64,000 nt of DNA from Venturia oleaginea. Taxonomy: Eukaryota > Ascomycota > Dothideomycetes > Venturiales > Venturiaceae. Shown here piece by piece: positions 43,224 through 54,381 of the stretch; position 1 is the first letter of the stretch, and every line of letters starts with the position of its first letter. Where the stretch lies: contig JABMLP010000028.1 of the NCBI GenBank assembly GCA_013176395.1, positions 248,001-312,000 on the forward strand, given 5' to 3'. The position numbers and the translations under genes were made by a program. The notes beneath the pieces were generated by a model. It was not told where the DNA came from and did not search any database. It saw only the letters and a list, made by a program, of their open reading frames with translations.

Positions 43224-43911
43224 TGTTACAGATCACCTCAAGACCAAAGAGCAGGGACAGCGGGACTTGCAGAGGATGGTTGGATAACAAGAAGTTGTTG
43301 TTAGGACTGATGTGGAGTGGAATCCGTTGGGCGCACAAGAGGGGACTGGTGCAACCAGGTCAATCCTAAGAGAGAATAGTACGTGCAGGAGTCACGTGAT
43401 ATTCCCACAGTTCCCACAGCACTTGGCATTGCCCACAGTGTGGGAAGAGCCAAGAGATGTGGGAATACACCTTGGCACCCAGAACCAGAAGGGTATATAG
43501 GGAGGACGTTGGACGGACTTTCCTTTCTCTCTTCGTAGTTATCTCATGTTATGTTTCTCACACAGGAGCTTCTTCAAACTACTACAGTGACGACCTTTTA
43601 CTTATAGATACAATCAAGCACAAGTCATATGCATACGAAGCAAGCCCACCCACAACCTTCATACTAACCGACAAGCGTTCAGGATTGATCTGAGGATCAA
43701 ATCGGTTAGACGACAATTGAATTGGGAGATACATCGGACGGCTAGGATCTAGTGAGCCTCCAAAGAACGTGAGCAAGGGAAGGTACTTAAGGCAAGTACT
43801 TCCAGACTGATATTGCCCTTACCCCAAACCCGCGGACCAGAACAAGAAAACACAGGTGTCAAGAAGGTCTTGACATAATCAACTGTGTTGAGAAACGAGT
43901 TCCCCGTAACA
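43224..43911 (+). mobile_element. solo LTR, 688 bp, perfect GTAAT target duplication
   Basis: Ends TGTTACAG / CCCCGTAACA; GTAAT flanks it at 43219-43223 and 43912-43916. Same family as 14001-14991 and the stub at 56729. It contains a TATATAG motif near 43494 and repeats of CCCACA/TGTGGG around 43410-43460. A block of about 111 bp (from about 43591) bordered by GACGAC on both sides is absent from the 14-kb copy. Confidence 0.95.
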
Positions 43912-44546
43912 GTAATCTCTTCTAACAAGGCTCGGTATACTATATATAGCCCAAAAGCTTCTTGGGCGGTCTTATCAGGGTTCTTAGCCGCAATCGCTTA
44001 TCCGGTCCGTGATTTTTCAGTGCATTCGTCGCGCGGGCAGTTTAACCACCAGTCACAAACTGTGTCTATGCCAGTCCGAACGAGCCTTACGAGGGCACCG
44101 AATTACCCCTGTTACCGAAAATCAGACAGCGGATGCATTACCTCGGTATACTTGGATCCCTGGAATCGCGGGTATTATTCACTTCGTCAGTCAGTCAGTC
44201 AAAAAACTTGAAGAATGTCCAAGTTGATGCACAAATGACAAAAAGCATTCATTGAACATTTCGAATGATTGAAGACGATTTCATTTTTATTTTTATTTTC
44301 TAATTGAAAAATAGAGACCAAGAAGAACAGTACGGGCCTATATTATACGACTTACGCTACACAACAGTTTTAGCCAATTAAATCTCTTCGATCTTGGGTA
44401 AGGTATCTCGGAACTTGTCTTTTTCCCTACCTAGTATTTTAATTATCTTTTCATATATTTTTGGACTGCGGTTACTTTTGATCCTCTGATCGGCCTCTTG
44501 GCTTCTCATCGGATTCTACTACCGTAGATTCCGCTCAAAGACACAC

Positions 44547-44662
44547 AGTGCCCTGTCCCTGTAATGATCCTTGCACTGCTGGAAGGAGTAGCGGCTAAAC
44601 TATAGAAAGTTTAGCTACTACCGCTTCGAGCGATGCAGGGTCTATCACAAGGACAGGGCACC
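44547..44662. repeat. imperfect inverted repeat, about 55-bp arms
   Basis: GTGCCCTGTCC at 44548 pairs with GGACAGGGCAC near 44651-44661, and TAGCGGCTAAACT pairs with AGTTTAGCTACTACCG around a 6-nt loop near 44600. Intermediate bases match imperfectly. It may be an aged foldback element or a hairpin RNA source; no flanking duplication is certain. Confidence 0.7.
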
Positions 44663-45367
44663 TTATGTCTTTGACGGGAATAGACGATACACGAGAATCG
44701 TGCTCAATCACTTGGAAAGCACAATGTTGACCACTTTGTGCTTTCGGAGACAACGATGGAAAACGCAAGTCAAATTGACTTGTCCTATGAACGACCAAGA
44801 CGGCCGTAGATTGGGACGCGTAGGACTGACATTGGATCCTCACACGATTTTAATCTTCCATTTTGGATCGAATCACTTTCCAGAGGATGATACCACAGAG
44901 TAGGAAGATCGATATTAGACGAAATGTTTGATCGATAGTACGAATCTGCTTGGCTATCTTGGGCGCTTCGAAAATAGGTACTCGTATGACGGTATGACCG
45001 GAACTTCCACTGCTAGGACCATTACTATTTCTTGTCTCCTGTTAATGCGATTGGCAATCAAGTGGATCTGGGGACTTACGGTAACATGGATCACGCGGCT
45101 AACAGTTGCTTGTCCTCACAGGTTGTCCATCAATTTGGACCTTGGGTTCGGAAAACTTTGCTGGGCATGGCAGGTTCATATAACAATACGGGCCGTCTAA
45201 TGCGAATAGACTGCTCGCACTAGATCTCGTCAGAGGATATATAGCACTTGCTGTGAGCTAGACCTTGACTAATTTCATACTAACAACATCAACACTCTAA
45301 CAATCTCAACATCATCAGTTCAGCACCAACCGCAATATCAGTCCAGCACCAACCGCGAAATATCAAA

Positions 45368-45737
45368 ATGCACTTCCAAAATCTTCTTCTCCCAGCGATC
45401 CTGTTCGCGGAAACCGGCTTAGCCCAGCCGAAGGAGCGTCCTTATTACTGCTGTTTCGTACTGTACTTGTCCCAACCCCACTCGAGTTTGCAATCTGTAA
45501 TAACCATACCACAGCAGGAGCAACACAAGAGCGGGAAAACCGCTCAAGAATGATATCCGGACGTACTTCAGGGGCGGCGGTGCTGAACCCTGGAGACCAG
45601 TGAAAGATTGCGAAATCTATCTTGACAGGAACGGCGCCAACTGTGGGGAGTGGTCATGGACGAAAGACAAGTGTAAGGTTCTTGATCCTATCATTCAACT
45701 TGGTGTTACACCAAACTCGGCGTGCAAAGGAAATTGA
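45368..45737 (+). CDS. small secreted cysteine-rich protein (effector-like)
   Basis: Two exons, 45368-45462 and 45515-45737, join in frame over a 52-nt intron (GTACTT donor, TAATAAC branch, CCACAG acceptor) to give 105 aa. MHFQNLLLPAILFAETGLAQ is a plausible signal peptide. The mature part of about 85 residues holds six cysteines (28, 29, 64, 75, 85, 102) and is rich in Lys, Gly and aromatic residues. A TATATAG box lies at 45239 about 130 bp upstream, and the leader contains a CAGCACCAACCGC doublet. No family is recognised. Its setting between a copia/gypsy island and a Fot1 element is typical of lineage-specific effector candidates, but function is inference only. Confidence 0.65.
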
Positions 45738-46304
45738 GTTTGGAGAAATCAGCTCGAGATTGTTGGGGGAACTGGACGCTGTGCTGGTGGGGAGAATGAG
45801 AATGAGCTGGGCAGAATCGGAATCCAAAAAAGCTTTCAACAAGGAATTTTTAATTTGAACTCTGAGTTGGGAAAGGTTGCAGCTGATACTTGGCAAAGTA
45901 TAAAAATGTTGAAGTCCCTCTTTTTTCATTATCTACCCGTGATGGCCAAAGCAACGGCCGTGAATTAATCCAACGCTTCGAGGCTTTTCAGCGCCGCCAC
46001 TATCAGGTCTGTTATCACACAAATTTCTTCAGCCAATATCGTTCCCATTCCTGTTCGCCCCGCAGGTTTTCGTACCTTCCAGCCGCCCTGGGTGGATCGA
46101 CAACTATACCTATACAAGTAAGACATAGGTATTTTTAAAGAGCAACCTATAGATTCCTATATATTTTACCAAGGAGATCCTTACTATCTAACCAGCGATC
46201 TAAATTCTACTAGCTACCCAAATCCATATTTATCGGTCCTAAAGTACACGCTACATAGGACCTACAAGTGAGAAAAGAGATAAGTTACCCAAAGAAAAGA
46301 CGTA
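45738..46304. other. gene-free spacer
   Basis: 570 bp, increasingly AT-rich towards the Fot1-type element. Nothing supported. Confidence 0.4.
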
Positions 46305-48148
46305 GATTGTGGACCCCAGATATGACCCAACCCCAGATATGACCCACGAAAATCAAACCTCGACATGTGAGAACACTGCGCGCCGCCCACGTGCCACTGG
46401 CGTTTTAATAAAACCATCTAATAAATCCTCAGAATCCTCATCTTGCTCCTCCGAACTAGTCTCAACAATAATAACTTTGCGTTGGCGCCCCCGTGGCTTT
46501 TTTGCTTCAACGCGCGCCTCCTCCTCGCGGGCTATACGCAACACTTCCGTAGTCGAATAGACCGCAACACCCTCTAATCGAACTCTTTTACCCTTTTTAG
46601 CCTTCTTCCACTTCCGCAAAAGTTCGGATTGCTCAGCTATTTGTTTAGCTTGAATTGCAATGGTTGCATTTTGAGTTTCGCATAGGCGTGTCATACGCTC
46701 TGCATAGCGCCGTACCGGCGAAACAACGGCATGGCACTCGCGCAACGACTCTATGAACTTTTTATTTGATTTTGATAGTTCAACTACTTCTGGAGGAGAG
46801 CTCTGTAGTAAAGAGAGATCGAGAGTAGTTATTGCGCGTGGTGTAATTGGTTGTGAAGCCGGTATAGGTGAGTCTTTCGGAAGCCCTCTGAGTACTCGCA
46901 TAGGAAGCGCAGGCCATAAGCCGGTGCCACGCCATCCACTAAGGATATTTTCCTTGCTCATAGCCCTTTCGCGTGCACGAGAGAGTAATTCAATCCATTC
47001 TGAGCGTGGGATGCGCTGTGAACTGAGCCGGGAGATGGCATGCCTTTCGATAGTATGGGCCCGTTTAAACGCCGCAAACACGCCTACATCAAGCGGTTGT
47101 AGTATACGTGAGCAGTGAGGAGGCATAATTAGGAGATCAATATTATGCTCCATGCAGTAGGCAATAAAATCGCCCTGGATATGACTTCCATGGCCATCTG
47201 CGACAAGTAAACGCTGGCGACCCGCAGCCTTCTCGCGGGTAAGAGGGTCGAAAACATTGATTAACCACGCCAACCCAAGGTTATTCGAGGTCCAGCCATT
47301 CTTGCTTGTTGCAAAGTGCCATCCCAGAGGTGATGATTCATTGACCCACCGCGTATTAACGTCCTGGCCTTTGAACATCAGGAGCGGCGCCAGCGCTTCG
47401 CCTGCGGCATTGATGCACTCAATCACTGTTACCCACTCCTGTTTGCCTCCGATCACCTTGTACTTCTGTGTACTGTCGAGGTGTAAAAGCACCTTCAACG
47501 CCTGCTCTTCGCCAATACCAAATCCAGCCTCATCCATATTCCACATATGCGCAGGATCGTACTTATGCTCCTGGAGCATCTCTCCGACTGCGTCAAACCA
47601 GCGTTTTACATGCTCATATGTTGCCCCCTCGTTGCGTACATGCTCTAGCTGACGAGCATATACTCCTGCTATCTCAGGATGTCTTTTTTGAAAGCGCTGG
47701 ATTCATTTATCGTTGATAGTGAAGCGTGGGGTGGTAGGTAGGATAAGATGTGACGTGTGCGTGTCGAATATAAATTGCAAGCTCTTTGAGCAACGGGTTG
47801 GTAATATGAGTTCCAGTATTTGTGTATCGCTTAATCCAGCGTACAAGAGTATCTTCTTCCGCGATGGTAAGAATTTGGGTCATTTCGTGGCTGGTAGAGT
47901 TCGTCAAGCCGCCGTTGAGCCTGCGCTGTAGTGTTTTGTTATCAACTTGAAAGAACTTTGCAGCAGCCCTAATAGACGAAAAGTCTTTATTTTGTAGTGC
48001 ATAAATAGCCTTTGATAGTTGAACTTCGTAATCCGGCGATTTTTTGGATGATTTTGAAGGCATTGGTGGGGATAACGCGTGTAGCATGCGCTTTGGAGGA
48101 TTTTCGTGGGTCATATCTGGGGTTGGGTCATATCTGGGGTCCACACTC
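46305..48148 (-). mobile_element. Fot1/pogo-type DNA transposon, 1844 bp
   Basis: TIRs of 50 bp (46305-46354, 48099-48148) match at 49 positions, and TA flanks both ends (46303-46304, 48149-48150). Each TIR contains the unit CCCCAGATATGACCCA twice in tandem. Size, TIR length, TA target and a DDE_1 transposase on one strand fit the Fot1 family of filamentous fungi. Confidence 0.95.
46353..48114 (-). pseudogene. Fot1-type transposase, probably interrupted
   Basis: The N-terminal frame (ATG at 48114, inside the TIR) carries a psq-type helix-turn-helix (AIYALQNKDFSSIRAAAKFF) and a Tc5-like HTH start. It stops at 47707. In another frame, DKW-IQRFQKRHPEIAGVYARQ would continue, but the Trp codon is TGA. 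From 47579 the catalytic domain is intact: NMDEAGFGIG, LLVADGHGSHI and PPHCSRILQPLDVGVF supply the D, D and D residues, and a coiled Lys/Glu-rich tail ends at 46353. A 58-nt GTCACA...CCAG segment (about 47758-47701) could be spliced out to bypass both the frame change and the stop, so partial activity cannot be excluded. Confidence 0.85.
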
Positions 48149-48656
48149 TACTAGATACTTTGCGTTTTTCAATAGTAGTCCAGCAACCTATAGCTTAGGT
48201 ACTACCGTAGATTGTTTAATACCCTTACCTAAATATCATCTCGATTGCAATGTTTTCTACTCGTATGGCCGTACCTAAGGGCGCGTGTGTGTAGAACAGA
48301 TCTACGCCTATCCCATAGAAAATTCGAAGAGACTTTGTGAATTTATGTCTAGTATCCCTGTCTTTTCTGCAAGCGCTGTAATGGGGGAGATTAATGTCGG
48401 ATTCATGTTTTCCTTTCGGCTGTTGAGAGGGTGGAAGGGGGCTGGTTTTGTATTGTGGAATCTCAAGGCTTGTGGGGTTGGGGTTAGAAGAATAAGGAGG
48501 AGGGAGAAGGAGAGGGACAGGGAGAATTCTTCAAAGAATTTGTGAGTATCAGTTGTGGTCATTCGTAGACTGTGATCTGAAAGGTACTTAACCCATAGAC
48601 AACCACTTTCCCAATCTCGCCCATTCCCACATCATCGCATACTACCTGCTCTCCTA
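48149..48656. other. gene-free spacer
   Basis: 500 bp between the Fot1-type element and the 3' end of the MFS pseudogene, without a supported feature; CT-rich towards its right end. Confidence 0.4.
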
Positions 48657-50483
48657 TCAAGCCTCAGTATTCTTCTTCTCAGCCTTCTGCTCCCCATCAA
48701 GCTCAAGCTCAACCTCAATCCGCCTATCATCCCGACTACTCCCCCTCTCCGCCCCCCTTTCCTCCCCCTCCCCCAACTTCCTCCCTTCCTTCCTCCGAAC
48801 CGCCAAAACCAACAACCCCGCAACAAAAACATTACAAAGCGCAAACGCAATCAACACCCTAAACTGCCGATTATTAGCGGCCCCAAAAAACCCCATAACA
48901 CGACTCCTCTCTTCCACAGTCAAATCCTTCATCGTAACCAACGACTCCTTGATCGCGGAAAGCTGCGCTTTACTAAGAACATGCGCAAGCCCAGTATCCA
49001 TGCTTTTATGTAAAAGCGCCGTGCAGATACTGATGGAGATGCAGCCGCCCATCGTCCTGGCTGTATTTGTAACGCCGGTTGCGGACGCAATATCCCCTTC
49101 TGGGACGTGGATCTTCAATAGGAATAAAGAGGCTGGCATGACGGAACCTAGTCCCGCACCGATGATTGCTTCGTACCCGTATATAGCTGCTGGAGTCATA
49201 TTGGTGGTGGGGAGCGATGACATGAGACCGATGCCGAGGGTTATGAGGGAGGCGGCGATGAGGATTATGTACTCGGCGAGGGGTTTGCGGTGGGGCATTA
49301 GGGAACCGGCTAGGAAGGAGAAGACGGGGGAGACGAGGGTGAGGGTTAAGATTTAGATTCCGGCGTGGGAGGGGCTCGCGATGTTGACCGTTTGGAAACG
49401 TTGGGGGAGGAGGAGAATTGCTGGGTAGAAGGAGAAACCCATTAGGAGGACGGATCTACATCAATGTCAGTACAATGAACATGATGGTAGGGGTGCGTGA
49501 TGGGAGAAAGACATACAAGAACACCAGAACGACAACCCGGTCCCCAAATAATCTCATGGGTAAGATTGTATCTAGAGTCGTTTCTCAAGCCAGATTTCCC
49601 AGGTTATGAAAATCGTGGCGACACTACGCCGCCGATCAAACAGGACTGGTCCCAGGAGATTACTTAAGGCGAAGACGGAGGATATGATGGCGGAGTAGAG
49701 GCCTACTTTCTCCAGTGTGACCATCTTGACCATTACGGTGAGACGATTGAGAACATTGCGGAACCGGCTATGCCTTGGAAGGCGCGAAAGATGATCCTAA
49801 TCGTCGTTCAAGAGATATTCAAATCAACGGCGATATGAATAGGATCAAAAGGAGGAATATCGGGAAAATTTCAGGATTTGAAGGTGCGAAGGTGCGTCGA
49901 GGTCGTGGATTCAAAATGGAATAGTAAAGAAATAAAGGATAGAGCGTCACCAACTACTGCTTGCGACGATATACCTGTTAAAACAAAGACAAAACACTCA
50001 CAATTGATTCATAGTCTTCGCACACCCACACGCAACCGAAAACCCCAAGAACATAGCATTACTCCCCACAAGCAAAACCTTCGGCCCAAAGATATCGGAC
50101 AATTTAGCTATAATGAGGAGGAACGCTATGAAAAATCAGCAAACATCTCTATCCAAAAACAAAAACAACCACACCGTTCGCCAGTTGATAGAGGTAAATG
50201 AAACCGACTATTATAAGTAAACAAATAAGCAACAATAACCCAGTGGCTCTGCGTCAACGCATTGAGATCGTCTGAGATTTTGAAGAGCGCTGTGCTGACG
50301 ATTGCGACTTCGATGGAGGAGATGAATAGGGAGAGCCATAAGCTGTGTCAACTATTAGCATCGACGAATACACCAGTAAAGACACCGAAGAAATTGAAGT
50401 GAAGTGAAATACCCAGCCGTAATAAGATTCAATCGTATCGGAGCGATATCCTGTAATATCGTCGAGGGAGACAGCGGATCCAT
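48657..50483 (-). pseudogene. MFS transporter (DHA2-like), inactivated
   Basis: Start ATG at 50483. The order of parts matches a 14-helix drug:H+ antiporter: LWLSLFISSIEVAIVSTALFKISDDL, HWVIVAYLFTY, FLLIIAKLSDIFGPKVLLVG, then FRAFQGIAGSAMFSIVS and EKVGLYSAIISSVFALSNLL. Canonical introns can be placed early on. Lesions: a frame shift after FSIVS (about 49740), loss of the segment that normally links GPVLGG to RLF (about 90 residues), and a TAA in SHAGI-stop-ILTLTL (about 49350) that looks like CAA changed to TAA. The C-terminal helices remain open (49298-48657). Confidence 0.85.
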
Positions 50484-51604
50484 GATTTCTTCCCAATTCC
50501 CAATTCCTCAGTCAAGGGTCGTGTTGACGAGAGTGATGTTCAAGGTCGAGAGATCCAGAAGAAGTTAGTAACAACAGCAGCTCACTCTCACTCTCACAAA
50601 ACAATCAAACAGTCCAAAACAAGACCAGAACCTACCTACTTATCCTCCATCCCATTATCACCATCACCATCACCATCACAATCACCCAAGTCCCATCCCA
50701 TCCCATCCTCACATGAAAAAAAAAACAAATGAAAAAAAGGAAAAAAAAAAACCCCCCCATGAAATAACCATCACCATATCACTTCAAGCAAGCAAGGTCT
50801 CGCTACCAGCGCGTCTCATCAGGGCAAGAAATAATCGGCCTCGGGAACGAAAGCAACACAACCCTATGATTGGCACGCCGAACGACGCCACCGGCATCAA
50901 GCCAAACACACTTTCAAGTTTGGAGTGGAGGGGCGTTGCGGAAAAGGTGCGGCTGCGGCGTTGTAATTAACGACCGTGTGATAGACAGACCAATCGATAG
51001 CGTCAATAAATCCACAAGGCTACGTCCCTTAGAACTACGGAGAAAGCCGCAGATCGGCCCCGGACTCGAAGCGAGAGTGAGAGCGCCGCATGGCTATGAT
51101 TGTCAGTTTCCCCTTACTTCCCCCCTCCAAAGAAAGCGAATGAGAGGATAACTTAAAGTTATTGGGCGGGGGGTTGTAAGTAAGTAAGTATGCCAATGCC
51201 AATGCCAATACCAATGCGATATATCCACCCATCACATCCGTCACAATCATGCAGTAGGTAGTCTCGCCAAACGCCGTCTATGTAGTCAACCAAGCGAGTT
51301 GTAGATCTCTCTTTCTCTCTTTTAGCCCCTGAAACTCCGTATCTCCAGCGTGCTGAAAATGATCAAGAAATGAGTATTAGACTGTGTGTCTTTGAATCGT
51401 GAACATCCTGCCTCCCTGCCTGCCCCCTCTGAAATATTTCGTCGCTTGCATGCATGCATATCTGCCCGTTCACGTCAGATGGAAAGGGGTATTATGTATT
51501 ACAAAAATGAAGAGGAAGAACCGTCCGCTGCGAAAAGAGAGCGAGCGGGGGTATACGAAGAAGCTATCGAAAAATGGTGGGTATGAAATAGGAAAGTGCG
51601 AGGT
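50484..51604. other. gene-free spacer with simple repeats
   Basis: 1.1 kb. Contains ATCACC-type microsatellite (50655-50686), an A-rich run ending in C7 (about 50714-50757), and TAAG plus CCAATG tandem repeats (51178-51215). No gene is visible. Confidence 0.6.
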
Positions 51605-52983
51605 TTAGAAGCCAGCGACGGGAGGAGGGTTATCATGCGTTTCGAAGTAGGCCATGAGCTCTTGGATGAGTTTGGCGTCAAGCTGTAAGTATTTGTTAGT
51701 GGCCGTCACATAACCGCTGGAGAAAGATATAAACTCACCTCTTCGGTCTCCTGCACCAATTTATCCAGTTGCTCGAAATCGTCCGTCTTCGATATGGATG
51801 CCTTCTTCAACTCTTCAAGCTTGTCCTGGAACTGTCCTGCAAGCTTCTTTGTCTCGTCATGCTGCATGCCAAACTGAATTGGATCAGCACCTCGATGCAC
51901 GTTCTTTTCGAACCCTTTGATAGCTTTGTCCGCCCTTCTCTTCGCGTTCCAAAATCCCTTGATTTCTGCTGGATATGTAGTTTCCTGAATCGGGATATTG
52001 TAGACCGGTTTAAACTCCGAGTCCTTGTCCGACTCGAGGACGCGGAGCCACTCGTAGATGTGCCATTTGTAGTCTGGATGCGGGAAGTGGGAGAGTAGAA
52101 GTCCAGGCTTGACCTCGTGGAGGGAGTAGAAATAGGCATTGAACCACGCCTTTGGGACGTATATGCTTTGATCTTTGAACTCTTCGTCGTTCTCCGTAAG
52201 GCGAGCAAGAATGGTCTGCTCTTCAAACACGTATTCTTCGTCTGGGTGGTACGTCTTGTAGGTCATGCAGCGCGTGAGGAGGTTCAGAGACCAAGTGTTG
52301 ACACGGAGGAGGAATACACCAGCATTGAGGCCATTGTAATCTTTTCCAGCCATCCAGTTGATGTGCTTGAAGTCCGAAGGCGGTTCGAAGATCTCGAGAG
52401 GGACTTCCTGGTTCATGATAATCGAGTCGGCATCGAAGTAGCTGCAGAAGTCAGTCGCATACTTTGAAAAGATGCCAAAAGTATCTCACAATAGCCATTC
52501 CACCCGATCCTCGGCTGGCTTGAACAGTTCATTCAGAAGCACATCCATAATGTACGCGATCTTGTTGAACATGCCCTCGGCTGCATTCTCTCGGGCCATA
52601 TACATGGGATATCCATGTTTCTTAGCATGCGCAAAGTGCGTATCCAACGCCCTCTCGTAGAGTATATCCTCAAATCCACTCGCGACGGCAATTTTGGCAA
52701 ATCTGGGTTTCTGGGCATTCTTGTTCTCCGGAATCATCTGGATTGTGCCATTTCCCGGCGCCAAGGTTTTGTTGTAGGATGGATCGAACGCCGGTTCCAC
52801 CACGGTAGGAGTTGCCGGCGTTCCAGCGGTCTCGTTTCCTGGAGCTCCCCACGGCATATGCATACATGTGAGTACGAATGTGGCGAAGAGTAGGAAAGCA
52901 ACAAAGGGCCTGTGTTGTTTGAGGAGAGATGTCGCCCGCGAGCGACCGGAGTGGCCGTTGAACCGCAGCTTTTCGATATCCAT
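51605..52983 (-). CDS. GT34 alpha-glycosyltransferase (GMA12/MNN10 type)
   Basis: Golgi type II membrane enzyme adding mannose or galactose to glycans. Exons 52983-52490, 52441-51739 and 51682-51605, introns 48 and 56 nt (CTGAC and CACTAAC branch sites), 424 aa. A short cytosolic tail is followed by the TM anchor FVAFLLFATFVLTCMHM near residues 27-43, a Pro/Thr-rich stem, then KIAVASGFEDILYERALDTH and KIAYIMDVLL. The DxD metal-binding motif FDADSIIMN lies near residue 168, exactly at the exon 1/2 junction. GLNAGVFLLRVNTWS and FEEQTILARL are further GT34 marks. The C-terminus is a charged coiled stretch. Confidence 0.93.
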
Positions 52984-54381
52984 GGTGCTCAAAAGGCCAA
53001 AATGGAGGGGAACGACTGTAAAGAGTGTATGATCAGGTTACACAGGGTGTGTACTCGATATGTAAGGAGCGTATGTCGACTTGACCAGTAAAATGAGGGT
53101 GGGATTGTAATGCTAGGGCATATCGTAGAAGAGGAAATGGAGTTGCAAGTCGTAATCCTGGAGGTACTAGGTAGTGCACAAACAGGCCGAAAGCAGAGGG
53201 AGACAAGATGGACGTCTCGTCGTGTAGAACAGAAAAGTGGAAAGAAGAGAATGTGAACAATTGAGGGCGGAGAATTGGGTCTTGTAGAGACTAGAGAAGT
53301 CCAAGGGGTCTGTCCAGACTTCCTTATCCATCGAGCCATTCCAATCTTATGAGATGGAGCGTCACTAGCGGAGACTTCGAGACCGAGTTAACGCTGTTGG
53401 ATCTGGGCGTGATTGAAATGAGTCGGAACTTAGAGCGGGATTTAGGGGGAGGCTTGAATTGCTCCTATTTTGGTACATAACTAAACATACGCCTCCAGAA
53501 CGTGATCGGCCTGCTACCAATGGCAGAGAACGAAGAAATGCACAGAGACGCATAGGTGCAGACGCCATTGCCTTTAGCGGCTTCCTTTCTGTAAGGCTGA
53601 TGAATTCCCCTGAGCCGGGCAGCCGCTAAACATGTCCACCAAGCGATGGAAGCGATGGAAGCGATGGCAGCTGTCAGAACTGCTGAGGTGAGGTAAGGTG
53701 AATTGATCTGATACACATGAAGTACAGTATATATGCCTTGACATTCATCCCGTCCTTGATCTTCGCAGTTCGGCCGAGCAGAGTTCGCGACCAGAAAGCC
53801 GTTTCAAGACCCCCAAACTGCCCGCAAAGTCGTCTAGGGCTACCTGGTGCTGGTAGCTGGGATCCTTCCAGAAGGCCATTTGGTTTGCCTGTGGATGGAT
53901 GGATTCAATACACCCTTCGGGCCAGTATGGCTCCAGGGGGATTGGTTTGCCTGTGCCTGCCTGGCCCTGCCATCACCAACCTAGCCGAGGTTAGCCGCGA
54001 TACGGCAGGCGACAAGGCATTCGCTGAGAAGAGGGACGCGCCATGCTGAATCAGTCAGAGGATCACCTTTAGGTACCCCTGGGTTCGTGTTACTCTCCGA
54101 GTGGGACAGCAACCTCACGTCTCTTAATCAACAACAAGCACATCACAGTCGTTCCTTCCAATCTTTGGGATGTTAGATGACCATGTCCAACACTTGCTAC
54201 CGAGTAGCGACTGCAAGAGACATGCCAGTGGCTTTCTTCCTTCTGCTTTCTAAACATCAACAAAACATCAACAACAGAGTCGTATTGATATGCCAGCTAC
54301 ACCAAGACGCTTTGATCAACCACACTATCAATTGCTAGCATCTCAATTACAGCTTCGACGAATCCACATTTGTCTCCGACA
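52984..54381. other. gene-free divergent spacer
   Basis: 1.4 kb between the GT34 and F-box start codons. No supported gene; a GAAGCGATG triplet repeat lies at about 53649-53675. Promoters of both flanking genes are expected here. Confidence 0.45.

Larger units (their letters stand above)
42808..45223 (+). pseudogene. decayed secreted-protein-like gene, copy B, interrupted
   Basis: 42885-43085 aligns with 37715-37895 of copy A: both encode AE.AEF.N followed, after a frame shift, by DYDCDVRRLLPG-type sequence. 44985-45100 aligns with 37990-38090 (ACTTCCACTGCTAG, GCGATTGGCAATCA). The last block encodes NAIGNQVDLGTYGNMDHAAN and ends with TAG at 45223. Between the blocks lie a solo LTR (43224-43911) and about 1 kb of unassigned DNA. 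Not functional. Confidence 0.45.

Noticed and set aside
45368..45737. Reading the small secreted protein as a frame-shifted pseudogene
   Set aside because: The two frames join exactly over a canonical 52-nt intron with a branch site, giving an intact gene.
49660..49745. A 74-nt GTAATG...TTAAG intron to repair the MFS transporter frame
   Set aside because: It would remove the conserved EKVGLYSAIISSVFALS helix, and the gene has two further lesions, so a pseudogene is the better reading.
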